Positions 50,627 through 59,943 of a stretch of 64,000 bases of DNA are shown piece by piece. Made by a program: the position numbers and the translations under genes. The stretch spans positions 62,001-126,000 of the forward strand of contig NZ_SMKW01000006.1 in assembly GCF_004348985.1 (NCBI RefSeq), written 5' to 3'. The notes beneath the pieces were generated by a model, which was not told the DNA's origin, ran no database searches, and saw nothing but the letters and a program-made list of their open reading frames with translations. Position 1 is the stretch's first letter, and every line of letters begins with the position of its first letter. The DNA comes from Saccharopolyspora elongata. Lineage in GTDB: Bacteria; Actinomycetota; Actinomycetes; Mycobacteriales; Pseudonocardiaceae.

Positions 50627-51931
50627 TCAGGCCTCGTGGAAAACCGTCGGGATCGCCGGTTCGCCGTGCGAGAGCTTGAGGCCCTCCCACGGCAGCGTCA
50701 CGAGCGCGTGCCGCAGCCGCTGCCGATCCTCCTCCAGCGTCGGCACGCCGTCGGCCCGCTTCCCGTCCCGGATCAACGGGATCTGCAGGAACCGGTCGTG
50801 CGGCCCGAGCACCGGCTCGGAGGCGCCCGGCGCGACCTGGTACACGACCTCCTCCACGGCGGTTCCGGTCTCCTTGTACCGCCGCACCGCGGCCTTTCGG
50901 CCGCCGCGGGACGTCTTGTGCGAGCTGCGCTTCGCGACCGGCCGACCCTCGACCTCCACCAGCTTGTAGACCATCTCGGCGGTCGGCGCGCCGGAACCGG
51001 TGACCAGCGCCGTGCCCACCCCGTAGCCGTCGACCGGCTCGGCGCGCAGCGCGGCGATGGCGTACTCGTCGAGGTCGCCGGAGACGACGATCCGGGTGCC
51101 CGTCGCGCCGAGCCCGTCGAGCTGGTCGCGGGCCTGCTGGGCGAGCACGCCGACGTCGCCGGAGTCGATCCGGACCGCGCCCAGCCCGGTCCCGGCGACC
51201 TCCACCGCGAGCTCGATGCCGCGGGTGATGTCGTAGGTGTCGACCAGCAGCGTGGTGCCGGTGCCCAGCGAGGCGACCTGCGATTCGAAAGCGGCGCGCT
51301 CGGAGTCGTTCAGCAGCGTGAACGCGTGCGCCGCCGTGCCCGCGGTCGGGATGCCGTAGCGGCGGCCCGCCTCCAGGTTCGAGGTGGCGGTGAAACCGGC
51401 CAGGTAGGCGATCCGCGCCGCGGCCACGGCCGCTTCCTCGTGCGTGCGCCGCGAGCCCATCTCGATCATCCGCCGGCCGTTGGCCGCCGACACCATCCGG
51501 GCCGCCGCGGCGGCGATCGCGCTGTCGTGGTTGAGGATCGACAGCACCAGCGTCTCCAGCACCACTGCCTCGGCGAACGTGCCGCGCACGGTCAGCAGCG
51601 GGGAGCCGGGGAAGAACAGCTCGCCCTCGGGATAGCCGTCGACCTGCCCTTGGAACCGGTAGTCGCGCAGCCATTCCAGGGTCGCGTCGTCCACGACGCG
51701 GGTGGCGGCGAGCTGTTCGAGTTCGGCCTCGCCGAACCGGAAGTTCTCGATCGCGTCGAGCACCCGGCCGGTGCCGCCGGTGACCCCGTAGCGGCGGCCG
51801 TCCGGCAGCCGCCGGGTGAACACCTCGAAGGTGCACGGGCGGTGCGCGGTGCCGTCCCGCAGCGCACTCGCGAGCATCGTCAGCTCGTACTGGTCCGTCA
51901 GCAGCGCGGTGCTGCCCGTCGGAGAGCTCAT
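50627..51931 (-). CDS. pncB: Nicotinate phosphoribosyltransferase
   Basis: A 434-residue NAPRTase that makes nicotinate mononucleotide. Conserved blocks: [55 protein letters not shown] (phosphoribosyl-binding) and [11 protein letters not shown]. The catalytic His is expected at GSRRTHEE. Start ATG 51931. It is divergent from clpS, as in many actinobacteria, and upstream of pncA, so both steps of nicotinamide recycling are together. Confidence 0.94.
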   Translation of the reverse strand: MSSPTGSTALLTDQYELTMLASALRDGTAHRPCTFEVFTRRLPDGRRYGVTGGTGRVLDAIENFRFGEAELEQLAATRVVDDATLEWLRDYRFQGQVDGYPEGELFFPGSPLLTVRGTFAEAVVLETLVLSILNHDSAIAAAAARMVSAANGRRMIEMGSRRTHEEAAVAAARIAYLAGFTATSNLEAGRRYGIPTAGTAAHAFTLLNDSERAAFESQVASLGTGTTLLVDTYDITRGIELAVEVAGTGLGAVRIDSGDVGVLAQQARDQLDGLGATGTRIVVSGDLDEYAIAALRAEPVDGYGVGTALVTGSGAPTAEMVYKLVEVEGRPVAKRSSHKTSRGGRKAAVRRYKETGTAVEEVVYQVAPGASEPVLGPHDRFLQIPLIRDGKRADGVPTLEEDRQRLRHALVTLPWEGLKLSHGEPAIPTVFHEA

Positions 51932-52042
51932 GCCGCAGAGATTACGTGGTGGTCGGCGCGCATTCGCAGCGCGAACCCCGTGCGTGCCGGGTTTGCCCGT
52001 GCGGTCGACACTGCTGTGACGGCCGCGTGCGACGATGGGGCC

Positions 52043-52336
52043 ATGACCTCGCCCGCTGAAATCGAGCGCGCGCAACTCGAACCGGATGCACTCGGTACCG
52101 AGGACAAGCCGTGGGTGACCGTGGTGTGGAACGACCCGGTCAACCTGATGTCCTACGTGACCTACGTGCTCCAGAAGATCTTCGGGTACACCCGGGATCA
52201 TGCGACGAAGTTGATGCTGGACGTGCACCACAAGGGCAAGGCGGTGGTTTCCTCGGGCTCCAAGGAGAAGGTCGAGGGAGACGTGGCGAAGCTGCATGCC
52301 GCCGGCCTGTGGGCGACGATGCAGAAGGATTCCTGA
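52043..52336 (+). CDS. clpS: ATP-dependent Clp protease adaptor ClpS
   Basis: A 97-residue ClpS that delivers N-degron substrates to ClpC/ClpA. The conserved strand-helix [23 protein letters not shown] holds the substrate-binding Asp and Asn; the second helix is [16 protein letters not shown]. The N-terminal extension is short. Its stop directly abuts the GTG of the DUF2017 gene. Confidence 0.93.
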   Translation: MTSPAEIERAQLEPDALGTEDKPWVTVVWNDPVNLMSYVTYVLQKIFGYTRDHATKLMLDVHHKGKAVVSSGSKEKVEGDVAKLHAAGLWATMQKDS

Positions 52337-52900
52337 GTGGAAGGCTGGACCCGCAAGAACGGTCACGTGCTGGCCGAGCTGTCGCAGCAGGAGGCCGCGG
52401 TCATCCGGGGCCTGGTGGGGCAGCTCAAGGACATGCTCACCGCTCGCGCCGACGAGGCGCCGAAGGACGAGCTGGCCGAGCTGACCGGCATCCGCACCGG
52501 GCCGGCGACGCCGCCGGAGGACCGCGTGCTGGCGCGGCTGCTGCCGGACTTCTACCGGCGCGACCCGATCACCGGCGAGACCGACGAGGAGGAGTCGGAC
52601 GCGGCCGGCGCGATGCGGTCGCTGCACGAGCCGGGGTTGCTGGAGGCCAAGACCGGGGCGGCCGCGTTGGTGCTGGAGACGTGCCCGCCGATGGGGGGCC
52701 GGGTCAAGCTGACGGGCGAGCAGGCCGACGGATGGCTGGCTGCGCTCAACGACGTCCGGCTGGCACTGGGCACGGCGCTGGACGTGGACGAGGAGATGCC
52801 GGACGACGTGCCCGACGACGACATGCGCCGCGAGCACCTGGGCGTCTACCAGTGGCTCACCTGGGTCCAGGACAGCTTGGTCGGCGCCCTGATGGCCTGA
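52337..52900 (+). CDS. DUF2017 protein
   Basis: A 187-residue DUF2017 protein, an actinobacterial family nearly always next to clpS, function unknown. It has an N-terminal helix LSQQEAAVIRGLVGQLKDML, an acidic middle (DPITGETDEEESDAAGAMR) and a C-terminal helix GVYQWLTWVQDSLVGALM. The GTG start immediately follows the clpS stop. The conserved adjacency suggests a link with regulated proteolysis. Confidence 0.88.
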   Translation: MEGWTRKNGHVLAELSQQEAAVIRGLVGQLKDMLTARADEAPKDELAELTGIRTGPATPPEDRVLARLLPDFYRRDPITGETDEEESDAAGAMRSLHEPGLLEAKTGAAALVLETCPPMGGRVKLTGEQADGWLAALNDVRLALGTALDVDEEMPDDVPDDDMRREHLGVYQWLTWVQDSLVGALMA

Positions 52901-52990
52901 CCGCTCCCTTGGCAGAGTGAACGGGATCACGTAGCCTCCCCTCGACCAAGAACGTGAATTTGGTTCGCATTCATCGAGGAGTGCAGGCAC

Positions 52991-54991
52991 ATGCCCGTTG
53001 CCAGGAGACGTGTGCTGGCCGCCGCCGCGGCGGCACCGCTGGTCGCTTCGGCGCTCGGCGGCACCAGCGCCGCCGCTGAACCCGCCCGCCCGACCGGCTA
53101 CCTGGTCGGCCGTGGCGTCGCCGACGTGACCGGCCCGGCCGCCGAGAACGGCATGATGGGCTACTCGATGCCCCAGCAGCAGACCGCGGGCATCCACCTG
53201 CGCACCCTCGCGCGCGCGTTCATCGTGGCCGACGGCGACAAGCGCATCGCGTTCGTCACCGCCGAGCTCGGCGCGCTGTTCCAGTCGGTGCACCAAGGGG
53301 TTCTGCGCAAGCTCGCCGAAACCCGCGCCGAGCTCTACACCGAGCAGAACGTGCTGCTCAACGCCACGCACACGCACGCCGCGTGCGGCGGCGACTCGCA
53401 CTACGCCGCCTATGACCTGTCGATCCTCGGCTTCCAGGAGCAGACCTACAACGCCGTCGTGGACGGGATCGTCGAAGCGATCTCCCGAGCGCACGACGAC
53501 CTCAAGCCCGGCACCCTGCACCTGGGCCGGGCCGTGCTGACCGACGCCAGCGTGAACCGGTCGCGCAGCGCGTTCGACCTCAACCCCCGGGCGGACAAGG
53601 ACCACTTCCCGCTGGCCATCGACCCGGCGGTCACCGTGCTGCGCTTCGTGCAGGGCGGCCGGGACGTCGGCGCGATCACCTGGTTCGCCACCCACGGCAC
53701 CTCGATGACCAACGAGAACCGGCTGATCAGCTCGGACAACAAGGGCTACGCGGCGTTCGCCTGGGAACAGCTCGGGGACGACTTCGTCGCCTGCTTCGCG
53801 CAGACCAACGCGGGCGACATGTCGCCCAACCTGAACCTGGCGCCCGGTTCCGGCCCGACCGACGACGAGTTCGAGAACACCCGGATCATCGGCGACCGCC
53901 AGTTCCGCGCCGCCAAGCGCGCTTTCGACGCGGCGGGGGAGCAGGTCGGCGGCGCCGTGGACCACCGGATGTGCTTCGTGGACATGTCGAAGGTCACTGT
54001 GGACGGTCGGTTCACGCCGGACGGCGAGCAGCACTCCACCTGCACCGCCGCGATCGGCGTGTCCATGCTCGCCGGAAGCCGCGAGGACGGGCCGGGACTC
54101 CCGATCCCCGAGGGCATCCGCAACCCGTTCCTGGACTGGCTCGGCGGCGCGGACGCGTCCATCCCGGCGGGGCTGGCGGACGCGCAGGCGCCCAAGCCGA
54201 TCGCGGTGCCCTTCGGCGCGATGAAGCCCTACCCGTGGTGCCCGGAAGTGCTGCCGCTGCAACTGATCCGGATCGGCCAGCTGCACCTGGTGGCCGGGCC
54301 CGCCGAGTTCACCATCGTGGCCGGGCTGCGGATCCGCCGCGCCGTCGCCGACGAGCTGGGCGTGCCGCTGGAGAACGTGCTGGTGCAGGGCTACGCCAAT
54401 GCGTACAGCCAGTACGTGACCACGCCGGAGGAGTACGACGCGCAGCAGTACGAGGGCGCCTCCACCCTGTTCGGCAGGTACACGCTGCCCGCCTACCAGC
54501 AGGAGTTCACCCGGCTGGCCGCCGCGATGCGGTCCGGGAAGCCGGTCCCGCCCGGGCCGACCCCGCGCGACCTGCGCGGCAAGCTGATCAACTTCCAGCC
54601 CGGCGTGGTCTTCGACGACAAGCCGCCGGGCCGCGAATTCGGCGACGTGCTCACCGAACCCGCCAACCGCTACCGGCGCGGCGAACAGGTCTCGGCGGCG
54701 TTCGTGACCGGCCACCCGAAGAACGACCTGCGCCGCGGCGGCACCTTCGCCGAGGTCCAGCGCCAGGTGGACGGCGGGTGGCGGCGCGTGGCCGACGACC
54801 GGCACTGGTCGACGAAGTACCACTGGGCGCGCATCGGTGTCGCGACCTCGACGGCGACGATCACCTGGGACGTCCCGGACAACGCCCCGGCCGGCCGCTA
54901 CCGGATAGTCCACCGCGGCAACTGGAAGAACGGCTGGAACGGCTCGATCAACGCCTTCACCGGCACCACGCAAACCTTCGTGATCACCTGA
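52991..54991 (+). CDS. Secreted neutral/alkaline ceramidase
   Basis: A 666-residue exported ceramidase that hydrolyses ceramide to sphingoid base and fatty acid. An N-terminal signal (ARRRVLAAAAAAPLVASALG) is followed by YLVGRGVADVTGPAAENGMMGY, metal ligands in NATHTHAACGG and WFATHGTSMTNEN, and the nucleophilic Ser in TNAGDMSPNLNL. The C-terminal Ig-like domain ends TFVIT. Actinobacteria lack ceramides, so it acts on host, fungal or dietary lipid. ATG 52991 follows GAGGAGTG. Its 3' end faces three family C hairpins. Confidence 0.93.
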   Translation: MPVARRRVLAAAAAAPLVASALGGTSAAAEPARPTGYLVGRGVADVTGPAAENGMMGYSMPQQQTAGIHLRTLARAFIVADGDKRIAFVTAELGALFQSVHQGVLRKLAETRAELYTEQNVLLNATHTHAACGGDSHYAAYDLSILGFQEQTYNAVVDGIVEAISRAHDDLKPGTLHLGRAVLTDASVNRSRSAFDLNPRADKDHFPLAIDPAVTVLRFVQGGRDVGAITWFATHGTSMTNENRLISSDNKGYAAFAWEQLGDDFVACFAQTNAGDMSPNLNLAPGSGPTDDEFENTRIIGDRQFRAAKRAFDAAGEQVGGAVDHRMCFVDMSKVTVDGRFTPDGEQHSTCTAAIGVSMLAGSREDGPGLPIPEGIRNPFLDWLGGADASIPAGLADAQAPKPIAVPFGAMKPYPWCPEVLPLQLIRIGQLHLVAGPAEFTIVAGLRIRRAVADELGVPLENVLVQGYANAYSQYVTTPEEYDAQQYEGASTLFGRYTLPAYQQEFTRLAAAMRSGKPVPPGPTPRDLRGKLINFQPGVVFDDKPPGREFGDVLTEPANRYRRGEQVSAAFVTGHPKNDLRRGGTFAEVQRQVDGGWRRVADDRHWSTKYHWARIGVATSTATITWDVPDNAPAGRYRIVHRGNWKNGWNGSINAFTGTTQTFVIT

Positions 54992-55061
54992 CGCCACCGG
55001 GGATCCACCGACCGTCGACAACGCCGCCCCGACGCGCCCGCGGAGGTCACCGAGGCTCCCA

Positions 55062-55205
55062 ATTTTAGGCAAAATCGGGAGCCTCGCGGCGAAGCCGAGC
55101 CGACTGCGGAGGTCGTTGGGTTCCCAATTTTAGGCAAAATTGGGAGCTCTTCGGCGTGGCCGTGTCGCGTGTGGGGGTCGTTGGGTTTCCGATTTTAGGC
55201 AAAAT
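55062..55205. repeat. Family C tandem array (three hairpins)
   Basis: ATTTTAGGCAAAAT occurs at 55062, 55127 and 55192, exactly 65 bp apart, each flanked by pairing bases (CCC/GGG or CC/GG with compensating C-A and T-G changes). Spacers share GGTCGTTGGG. It lies in the convergent gap 54992-55229 between ceramidase and TAXI genes. Confidence 0.9.
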
Positions 55206-55229
55206 TGGGAGTTTTCCCGGGCGGGCGGG

Positions 55230-56141
55230 TCAGCCGTGGAGGTCGCGGTAGGCGCGTTCGGCGCCCGAGTGCAGGGGGACCGCTCCCGTGCTGATCAGGT
55301 TCCGGACGTCCAGGAACTGGGTTCCCACCGTCTGCTGCGGCACCAGAAACGGCGCTCGCAGCACCAGGACCCGGACCACCGCTTCGGCCAGGTCGGCGGG
55401 GAGTTCCGGGGTGCAGGCCAGGATGTTGGGCACGCCGACCGTCGGAGTCCGGCTGGTCCGCCGGTAGGCGCCGGGCGGCACCAGCACCGGGTCGCACAGC
55501 GGCCCGCAGCCGGCCTCCGCCGCATCGAGCGGCAGCAGGCGGATGCCGACCCGGTCGTCGAGCGTCTTGAGCACCGGCGTCGGCAGGCCGCCGGACCACA
55601 GCAGCGCGTCGATCCGGCCGCGTTCCAACGCGTCGATCGCTTCTTCCAGCGGCAGCGATTCGCGGCGCACCCCGGGATGCGCCGCCAGCAGGTGCGCACC
55701 CAGCAACGCCGTCCCGGACTTCGGCGCGCCGATCGACACCGTGCGTTCGGCCAGCTCGGCGAGGCTGTGCACGGGACTGTCGGCCAGCACGACGAGCTGC
55801 GTGTAGTTCTCGTAAACCTGCCCGAGGGCGCGCAGCTGAACCCGGGGGCCGAGATCGCCGTTCTGCGCCGCCGCCGCGGTGTGGGCGAGCACCATGCCCA
55901 GATCGGCCGACCCGTCGCGCAGCAGCTCGACATTGGCGACGCTGCCTTGGCTGCTCAGCACCGGCATCCGCAGCCCGGGCACCGCCGCGGAAACCTCGGC
56001 GGCGAGCTGACCGGCGAAGGCCGTGTAGAAGCCGCCCGGCTCGCCAGCGGCGATGCGCAGCGTGCGCTCGGGCGTCCGCCCGGAGCAGGCGCTGACCAGC
56101 CCTGCACCGGCCAGGGCGAGCAGGGCTCGGCGGCGAATCAC
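55230..56141 (-). CDS. TAXI-family solute receptor lipoprotein
   Basis: A 303-residue TRAP-associated extracytoplasmic (TAXI) receptor, lipobox VSAC with Cys19. The mature part opens RTLRIAAGEPGGFYTAFAGQ, typical of the ligand-binding mouth, and has SIGAPKSGTALLGAHLLAAHPGV. No TRAP permease genes are adjacent. Instead its GTG start overlaps the stop of a histidine kinase gene. I infer it is the ligand-binding partner of that kinase, probably for a carboxylate. Confidence 0.85.
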   Translation of the reverse strand: MIRRRALLALAGAGLVSACSGRTPERTLRIAAGEPGGFYTAFAGQLAAEVSAAVPGLRMPVLSSQGSVANVELLRDGSADLGMVLAHTAAAAQNGDLGPRVQLRALGQVYENYTQLVVLADSPVHSLAELAERTVSIGAPKSGTALLGAHLLAAHPGVRRESLPLEEAIDALERGRIDALLWSGGLPTPVLKTLDDRVGIRLLPLDAAEAGCGPLCDPVLVPPGAYRRTSRTPTVGVPNILACTPELPADLAEAVVRVLVLRAPFLVPQQTVGTQFLDVRNLISTGAVPLHSGAERAYRDLHG

Positions 56142-57511
56142 GTCTCCTCCCGGACCGGCAGATCGAGCCGCACCGACAACCCGTGCGGCCGGACGGGCTC
56201 GATTCGCAGCGAGCCGCCGCGCGCGGTCACCAGTCGGTCGGCGATGGCCAGCCCGAGCCCGGAACCGCGGCTGCCGCGATGCCGCCCGGCGCGCCAGAAG
56301 CGTTGCGCGGCAAGGGATATCTCCGCATCGGACAGGCCGGGTCCGGTGTCGCTGACGGTGAGCGCGCAGCTGCCCGGACCGGCCTCGCAGCGCACCGACA
56401 CGGTCGCCGACGATCCGGCGTACTTGATGGCGTTGTCCAGCAGGATGTCGAGGATCTGGGCGAGGTCGTCGGCCGGGAGGTCCGCCTCGGCGTCGTCGAG
56501 CCGGGCCTCGGCGAACCGGACCCCGGCCGCCTCGGCCGCCGGCCGCCACGCCTCGATCCGGTCGGCCGCCACCGCCGCCACGTCGCTGGGTTCCACCGCG
56601 GACCCGCCGGGTTCGCGATCCGCCGTGGCCAGGGCCAGCAGCCGGTCCAGCAGCGACTCCAGCCGGTCCACCTCGTCCAAAGTGGAACGGTAGGTCTGCG
56701 CTCCTTCCGGCGTGATCCGCCGTTCCAGCGCGTCGACCCGCAGCCGCAGCGCGGCCATCGGGTTGCGCAGCTGGTGCGACGCGTCCGCGACTAGGCGCCG
56801 TTGCTGCTCCTCGGCGTCCGCGACGGCCTCCGACATGCGGTTGAAGGACACCGCCAGCTCCCGCAGCTCCGGCGGCCCGGCGTCCTCCGGAACCTGCGAG
56901 CGGCGCGATCCGGCGCCGACCGCCCGCACCCCGGCCCGCAATTCCGCCAATGGCCGCAGGATCCACCGGGCGAGCACCAACGCGAGCAGCCCGCACACCA
57001 CCAAGGCGCTCAGCGCGCCCGCCACGATCAGCGCCCACCGCTCGGCGATGTCCTGCGTCGCGTGCTGCACCGAGGCGCGCAGGACGACCGCGCCGGTCAC
57101 CCGGGTGCCGTCACCGACCGGCCGGTACCGGATCAGCTCGCCCTCGGACCACGGCCGCAGCCACGGCACCGGCCCGGCCAGCTCGTTGCGCAGCGCCTTG
57201 TCGATCGACTCGACGACGTCGGTGGCGCGCATCCCGCCGGTTTCCACGGCCGGCACCCGGTTGGTGTCGACCACCACCAGCGGCTCGCCGTAGAGCTCCG
57301 CGTAGCGGCTCGCCTCGGCACGCAGCTGGGCGGTGTCGCCGGTGCTGAACGCGTGATCGGTGAGCGCGGCGAAGCGGTCGAGGTCGGCGGTGCGGGCGAG
57401 CACCAGCTGCTGCGTTCGCTCCGCGGCGGTGGCGCGCAGCAGCGGAGCGGCGAACCCGGCCACCGCGAGGACCGAGAAGGTGAGCAGCACCAGCAACAAG
57501 CGTCGGCGCAT
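56138..57511 (-). CDS. Sensor histidine kinase (TctE/OmpR-class)
   Basis: A 457-residue kinase: first helix at residues 4-27, an extracellular domain of about 135 residues, second helix near 163-186, HAMP, HisKA with phospho-His in ADASHQLRNPMAALRL, and HATPase with DILLDNAIKYA, SDTGPGLS and GSGLGLAIADRL. It lies between a response regulator gene (222 bp upstream) and the overlapping TAXI receptor gene. It likely reports receptor occupancy. A triple family A repeat separates it from the regulator. Confidence 0.93.
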   Translation of the reverse strand: MRRRLLLVLLTFSVLAVAGFAAPLLRATAAERTQQLVLARTADLDRFAALTDHAFSTGDTAQLRAEASRYAELYGEPLVVVDTNRVPAVETGGMRATDVVESIDKALRNELAGPVPWLRPWSEGELIRYRPVGDGTRVTGAVVLRASVQHATQDIAERWALIVAGALSALVVCGLLALVLARWILRPLAELRAGVRAVGAGSRRSQVPEDAGPPELRELAVSFNRMSEAVADAEEQQRRLVADASHQLRNPMAALRLRVDALERRITPEGAQTYRSTLDEVDRLESLLDRLLALATADREPGGSAVEPSDVAAVAADRIEAWRPAAEAAGVRFAEARLDDAEADLPADDLAQILDILLDNAIKYAGSSATVSVRCEAGPGSCALTVSDTGPGLSDAEISLAAQRFWRAGRHRGSRGSGLGLAIADRLVTARGGSLRIEPVRPHGLSVRLDLPVREET

Positions 57512-57584
57512 CAGCGGTCACCGAGCCTGGTCACGGGCCGTGAGCACGGCGGCGAATCCGCTGGGCGGCCGTGCAGGGAGGAGC

Positions 57585-57690
57585 GGCGGTTTCGCGCGAA
57601 ATCGCCGACGCGAGTGCCTGGGAGGCGGCGGTTTCGCGCGAAACCGTCATTCCGCGTGCCTGGCGGTGCCGGTTTCGCGCGAAACCGCCG
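57585..57690. repeat. Family A palindrome triplet inside an operon
   Basis: Three cores at 57590, 57632 and 57673 (42 and 41 bp apart), each with GG/CC or GG/TC flanks. This is the only three-copy array in the window. It occupies the 222-bp space between response regulator and kinase genes and would be transcribed, where it could uncouple their expression. Confidence 0.9.
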
Positions 57691-57733
57691 CAAGGCGTCG
57701 CCGCACCGGCGAGCAGGACGCGTGCTCACCTGT

Positions 57734-58390
57734 TCACTCCCCGAACCGGTAGCCGAAGCCGCGGATCGTCACCAGCAGTTCCGGGCGGCCCAGCTTGGCG
57801 CGCAGCTGCGCGATGTGCACGTCCAGGGACCGCGAGACCGCCAGGTAGGCGTCGCCCCAGACCTCGTCCATCAGGCGCTGCCTGTTCACCGCGCTGCCCG
57901 CCTCGCCGGCCAGCACCGCGAGCACGTCGAACTCCTTCGGCGTCAGCTCCACGTCGCGGTCGCCGACCCGCACCCGGCGGGTCCGCAGGTCCACCAGCAC
58001 GTCGCCGACCCGGACCTCGTCGGCGGCCGCGGGCGCCGGGCGACCGCGCCGGGCCACCGCGTCGATGCGGGCCAGCAGCTCCGCCATCCGCACCGGCTTG
58101 ACCAGGTAGTCGTCCGCGCCGGAACGCAGGCCGCGGACCACCATCCGCTCCTCGCCGCGGGCGGTCAGCACCACCACCGGGATCGGCCCGACCCGGCGCA
58201 GCTTCCGCAGCACGTCGAGGCCGTCGGCGTCCGGCAGCCCCAGGTCGAGCAGCACCAGGTCGTGATCCCGGTGCCGGGTCAGCGCGTCCGCGCCGCGCGA
58301 AACCCGGGTGGGCTGGTGGCCGTGCGCGGCGAGGACGTCGACGAGCGCATCCGCCACGCCGTCGTCGTCCTCGACGAGAAGCACGCGCAC
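57734..58390 (-). CDS. OmpR-family response regulator
   Basis: A 218-residue regulator. Receiver: VLLVEDDDGVADALV, phospho-Asp in LVLLDLGLPDADG, Lys in DYLVKPVRM. C-terminal winged helix: VELTPKEFDVLAVLAGEAGS and SRSLDVHIAQLRAKLG, then IRGFGYRF. GTG start at 58390. Paired with the downstream kinase and adjacent to the MHS symporter gene, a plausible target. Confidence 0.94.
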   Translation of the reverse strand: MRVLLVEDDDGVADALVDVLAAHGHQPTRVSRGADALTRHRDHDLVLLDLGLPDADGLDVLRKLRRVGPIPVVVLTARGEERMVVRGLRSGADDYLVKPVRMAELLARIDAVARRGRPAPAAADEVRVGDVLVDLRTRRVRVGDRDVELTPKEFDVLAVLAGEAGSAVNRQRLMDEVWGDAYLAVSRSLDVHIAQLRAKLGRPELLVTIRGFGYRFGE

Positions 58391-58435
58391 CAGCCACCTC
58401 CGAAAGCTCCGCCCCGAGTATGGCGACGCGCCGGG

Positions 58436-59746
58436 TCAGCCCTCCATACGGGAGTCCTTCGACGTCTCGCGCATCCGCAGGTACACGAGCAGCGAGATCA
58501 GCACGCAGCCCGAGACGTACCAGAAGAACACCTGCTCCATGCCCGCCTTCTTCAGCCACAGCGCCACGTACTCCGAGGTGCCGCCGAAGATCGCCACCGT
58601 CAGCGCGTAGGGCAGGCCGACGCCGAGCGCGCGGATGTTGGTCGGGAACAGCTCCGCCTTCACGATCGCGTTGATCGAGGTGTAGCCGGTGACGATCACC
58701 AGGCCGCCCATCATCAGCGCGAACGCCGTGACCGGGTCCTGCGTCGAGCCGAGCAGCGTCATGATCGGCACGGTCAGCACGGTGCCGCAGACGCCGAAGG
58801 CCAGCAGCAGCCAGCGGCGGCCGATGCGGTCCGACAGCGCGCCCGCCAGCGGCTGCAGGAACAGGAACACCAGCAGCGCCAGGAAGTTGATCCAGGCGAC
58901 GGTGCCCTTGTCGATGCCCGAGGTCGCCACCATGTACTTCTGCAGGTAGGTCGTGTACGTGTAGAACGCCACGGTGCCGCCGAGGGTCAGGCCGACGACG
59001 AGCAGGCACTCCTTGGGGTGCTGCAGCAGCGCCTTGACGGTGCCGCGCGACTGGTTGCCCTCCGAGGTCTTCTTGTAGCTCTCGGTCTCGTCCATGCCGC
59101 GGCGCAGCCACATCACGATCACCGCGCCGATCGCGCCGATCGCGAACGGGATCCGCCAGCCCCACGAATCCATCTGCTCGTTGGTGAGCACCATGAGCAG
59201 CAGGATCTGCACGCCCAGCGCGGTGAGCTGCCCGGCGACGAGCGTCACGTACTGGAAGCTCGAGTAGAAGCCGCGCTTGCTCGCGGTCGCGACCTCCGAC
59301 AGGTAAGTCGCCGACGTCGCGTACTCGCCGCCGACCGAGAGGCCCTGCACCAGCCGCGCGAACACGAGCAGCAGCGGCGCGGCGAGGCCGATCGTGTGGT
59401 AGCCCGGCGTCAGCGCGATCACCAGCGAGCCGCAGGCCATCAGCGTCACCGAGAGCGTCAGCGCGGCCCGGCGGCCGAAGCGGTCCGCGTAGCGGCCGAG
59501 CAGCCAGCCACCGAGCGGGCGCATCAGGAAGCCGATGGCGAACACGCCCGCGGTGTTGAGCAGCTGGGCGGTCAGGTCGCCTTTCGGGAAGAACGCCGCC
59601 GCGAAGTACACGCTGAACGCGGTGTAGGCGTACCAGTCGTACCACTCGATCAAGTTGCCGATCGAGCCGCGAATGACGTTGGCGACCACCCGGCGCTCGC
59701 CACCGGAGCGCGCCGCAGCGTCGCGGCCGTGCACCTCAGTTGACAT
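58436..59746 (-). CDS. MHS-family metabolite:H+ symporter (MFS)
   Basis: A 436-residue 12-helix major-facilitator transporter of the metabolite:H+ symporter branch (KgtP, ProP, ShiA). Motifs LGRYADRFGRRAALTLS and GALSDRIGRRWLLLAFG mark the two halves; the N terminus GNLIEWYDWYAYTAFSVYFA is characteristic. Substrates in this branch are dicarboxylates, citrate, shikimate or betaines. ATG 59746 follows TAGGAGGAGG. It precedes, on the same strand, the response regulator gene by 45 bp and may be co-transcribed with it. Confidence 0.92.
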   Translation of the reverse strand: MSTEVHGRDAAARSGGERRVVANVIRGSIGNLIEWYDWYAYTAFSVYFAAAFFPKGDLTAQLLNTAGVFAIGFLMRPLGGWLLGRYADRFGRRAALTLSVTLMACGSLVIALTPGYHTIGLAAPLLLVFARLVQGLSVGGEYATSATYLSEVATASKRGFYSSFQYVTLVAGQLTALGVQILLLMVLTNEQMDSWGWRIPFAIGAIGAVIVMWLRRGMDETESYKKTSEGNQSRGTVKALLQHPKECLLVVGLTLGGTVAFYTYTTYLQKYMVATSGIDKGTVAWINFLALLVFLFLQPLAGALSDRIGRRWLLLAFGVCGTVLTVPIMTLLGSTQDPVTAFALMMGGLVIVTGYTSINAIVKAELFPTNIRALGVGLPYALTVAIFGGTSEYVALWLKKAGMEQVFFWYVSGCVLISLLVYLRMRETSKDSRMEG

Positions 59747-59870
59747 CCGTCCTCCTCCTAGTGAACGGACTCACAGTGCGGAGGCGGGGGATCGACAACA
59801 AGAACGGCGGCGTTTCCTTTACGTCTGGTTAACGTGATGCCAACGTGGGTGATCACGCTGTGCGGTCGGT

Positions 59871-59920
59871 GGTTCGTGCGCGGTTTGGAGCGCTATGGCA
59901 CTCCAAACCACGCACGATCC
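59871..59920. repeat. Family D hairpin in a divergent gap
   Basis: TCGTGCGCGGTTTGGAG and CTCCAAACCACGCACGA pair almost perfectly around CGCTATGGCA. It lies between the MHS symporter and P1 peptidase genes and ends 23 bases before the peptidase start. Confidence 0.85.
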
Positions 59921-59943
59921 CTGGACGAGAGGAGCCTGTCGGA

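Noticed and set aside
50627-55072. A very long open frame on the minus strand across the ceramidase, clpS and DUF2017 genes
   Set aside because: Only its last part (50627-51931) is pncB. The rest is antisense to well-supported genes and has the Arg/Ala/Gly-rich composition produced by the third-position GC of the opposite strand.
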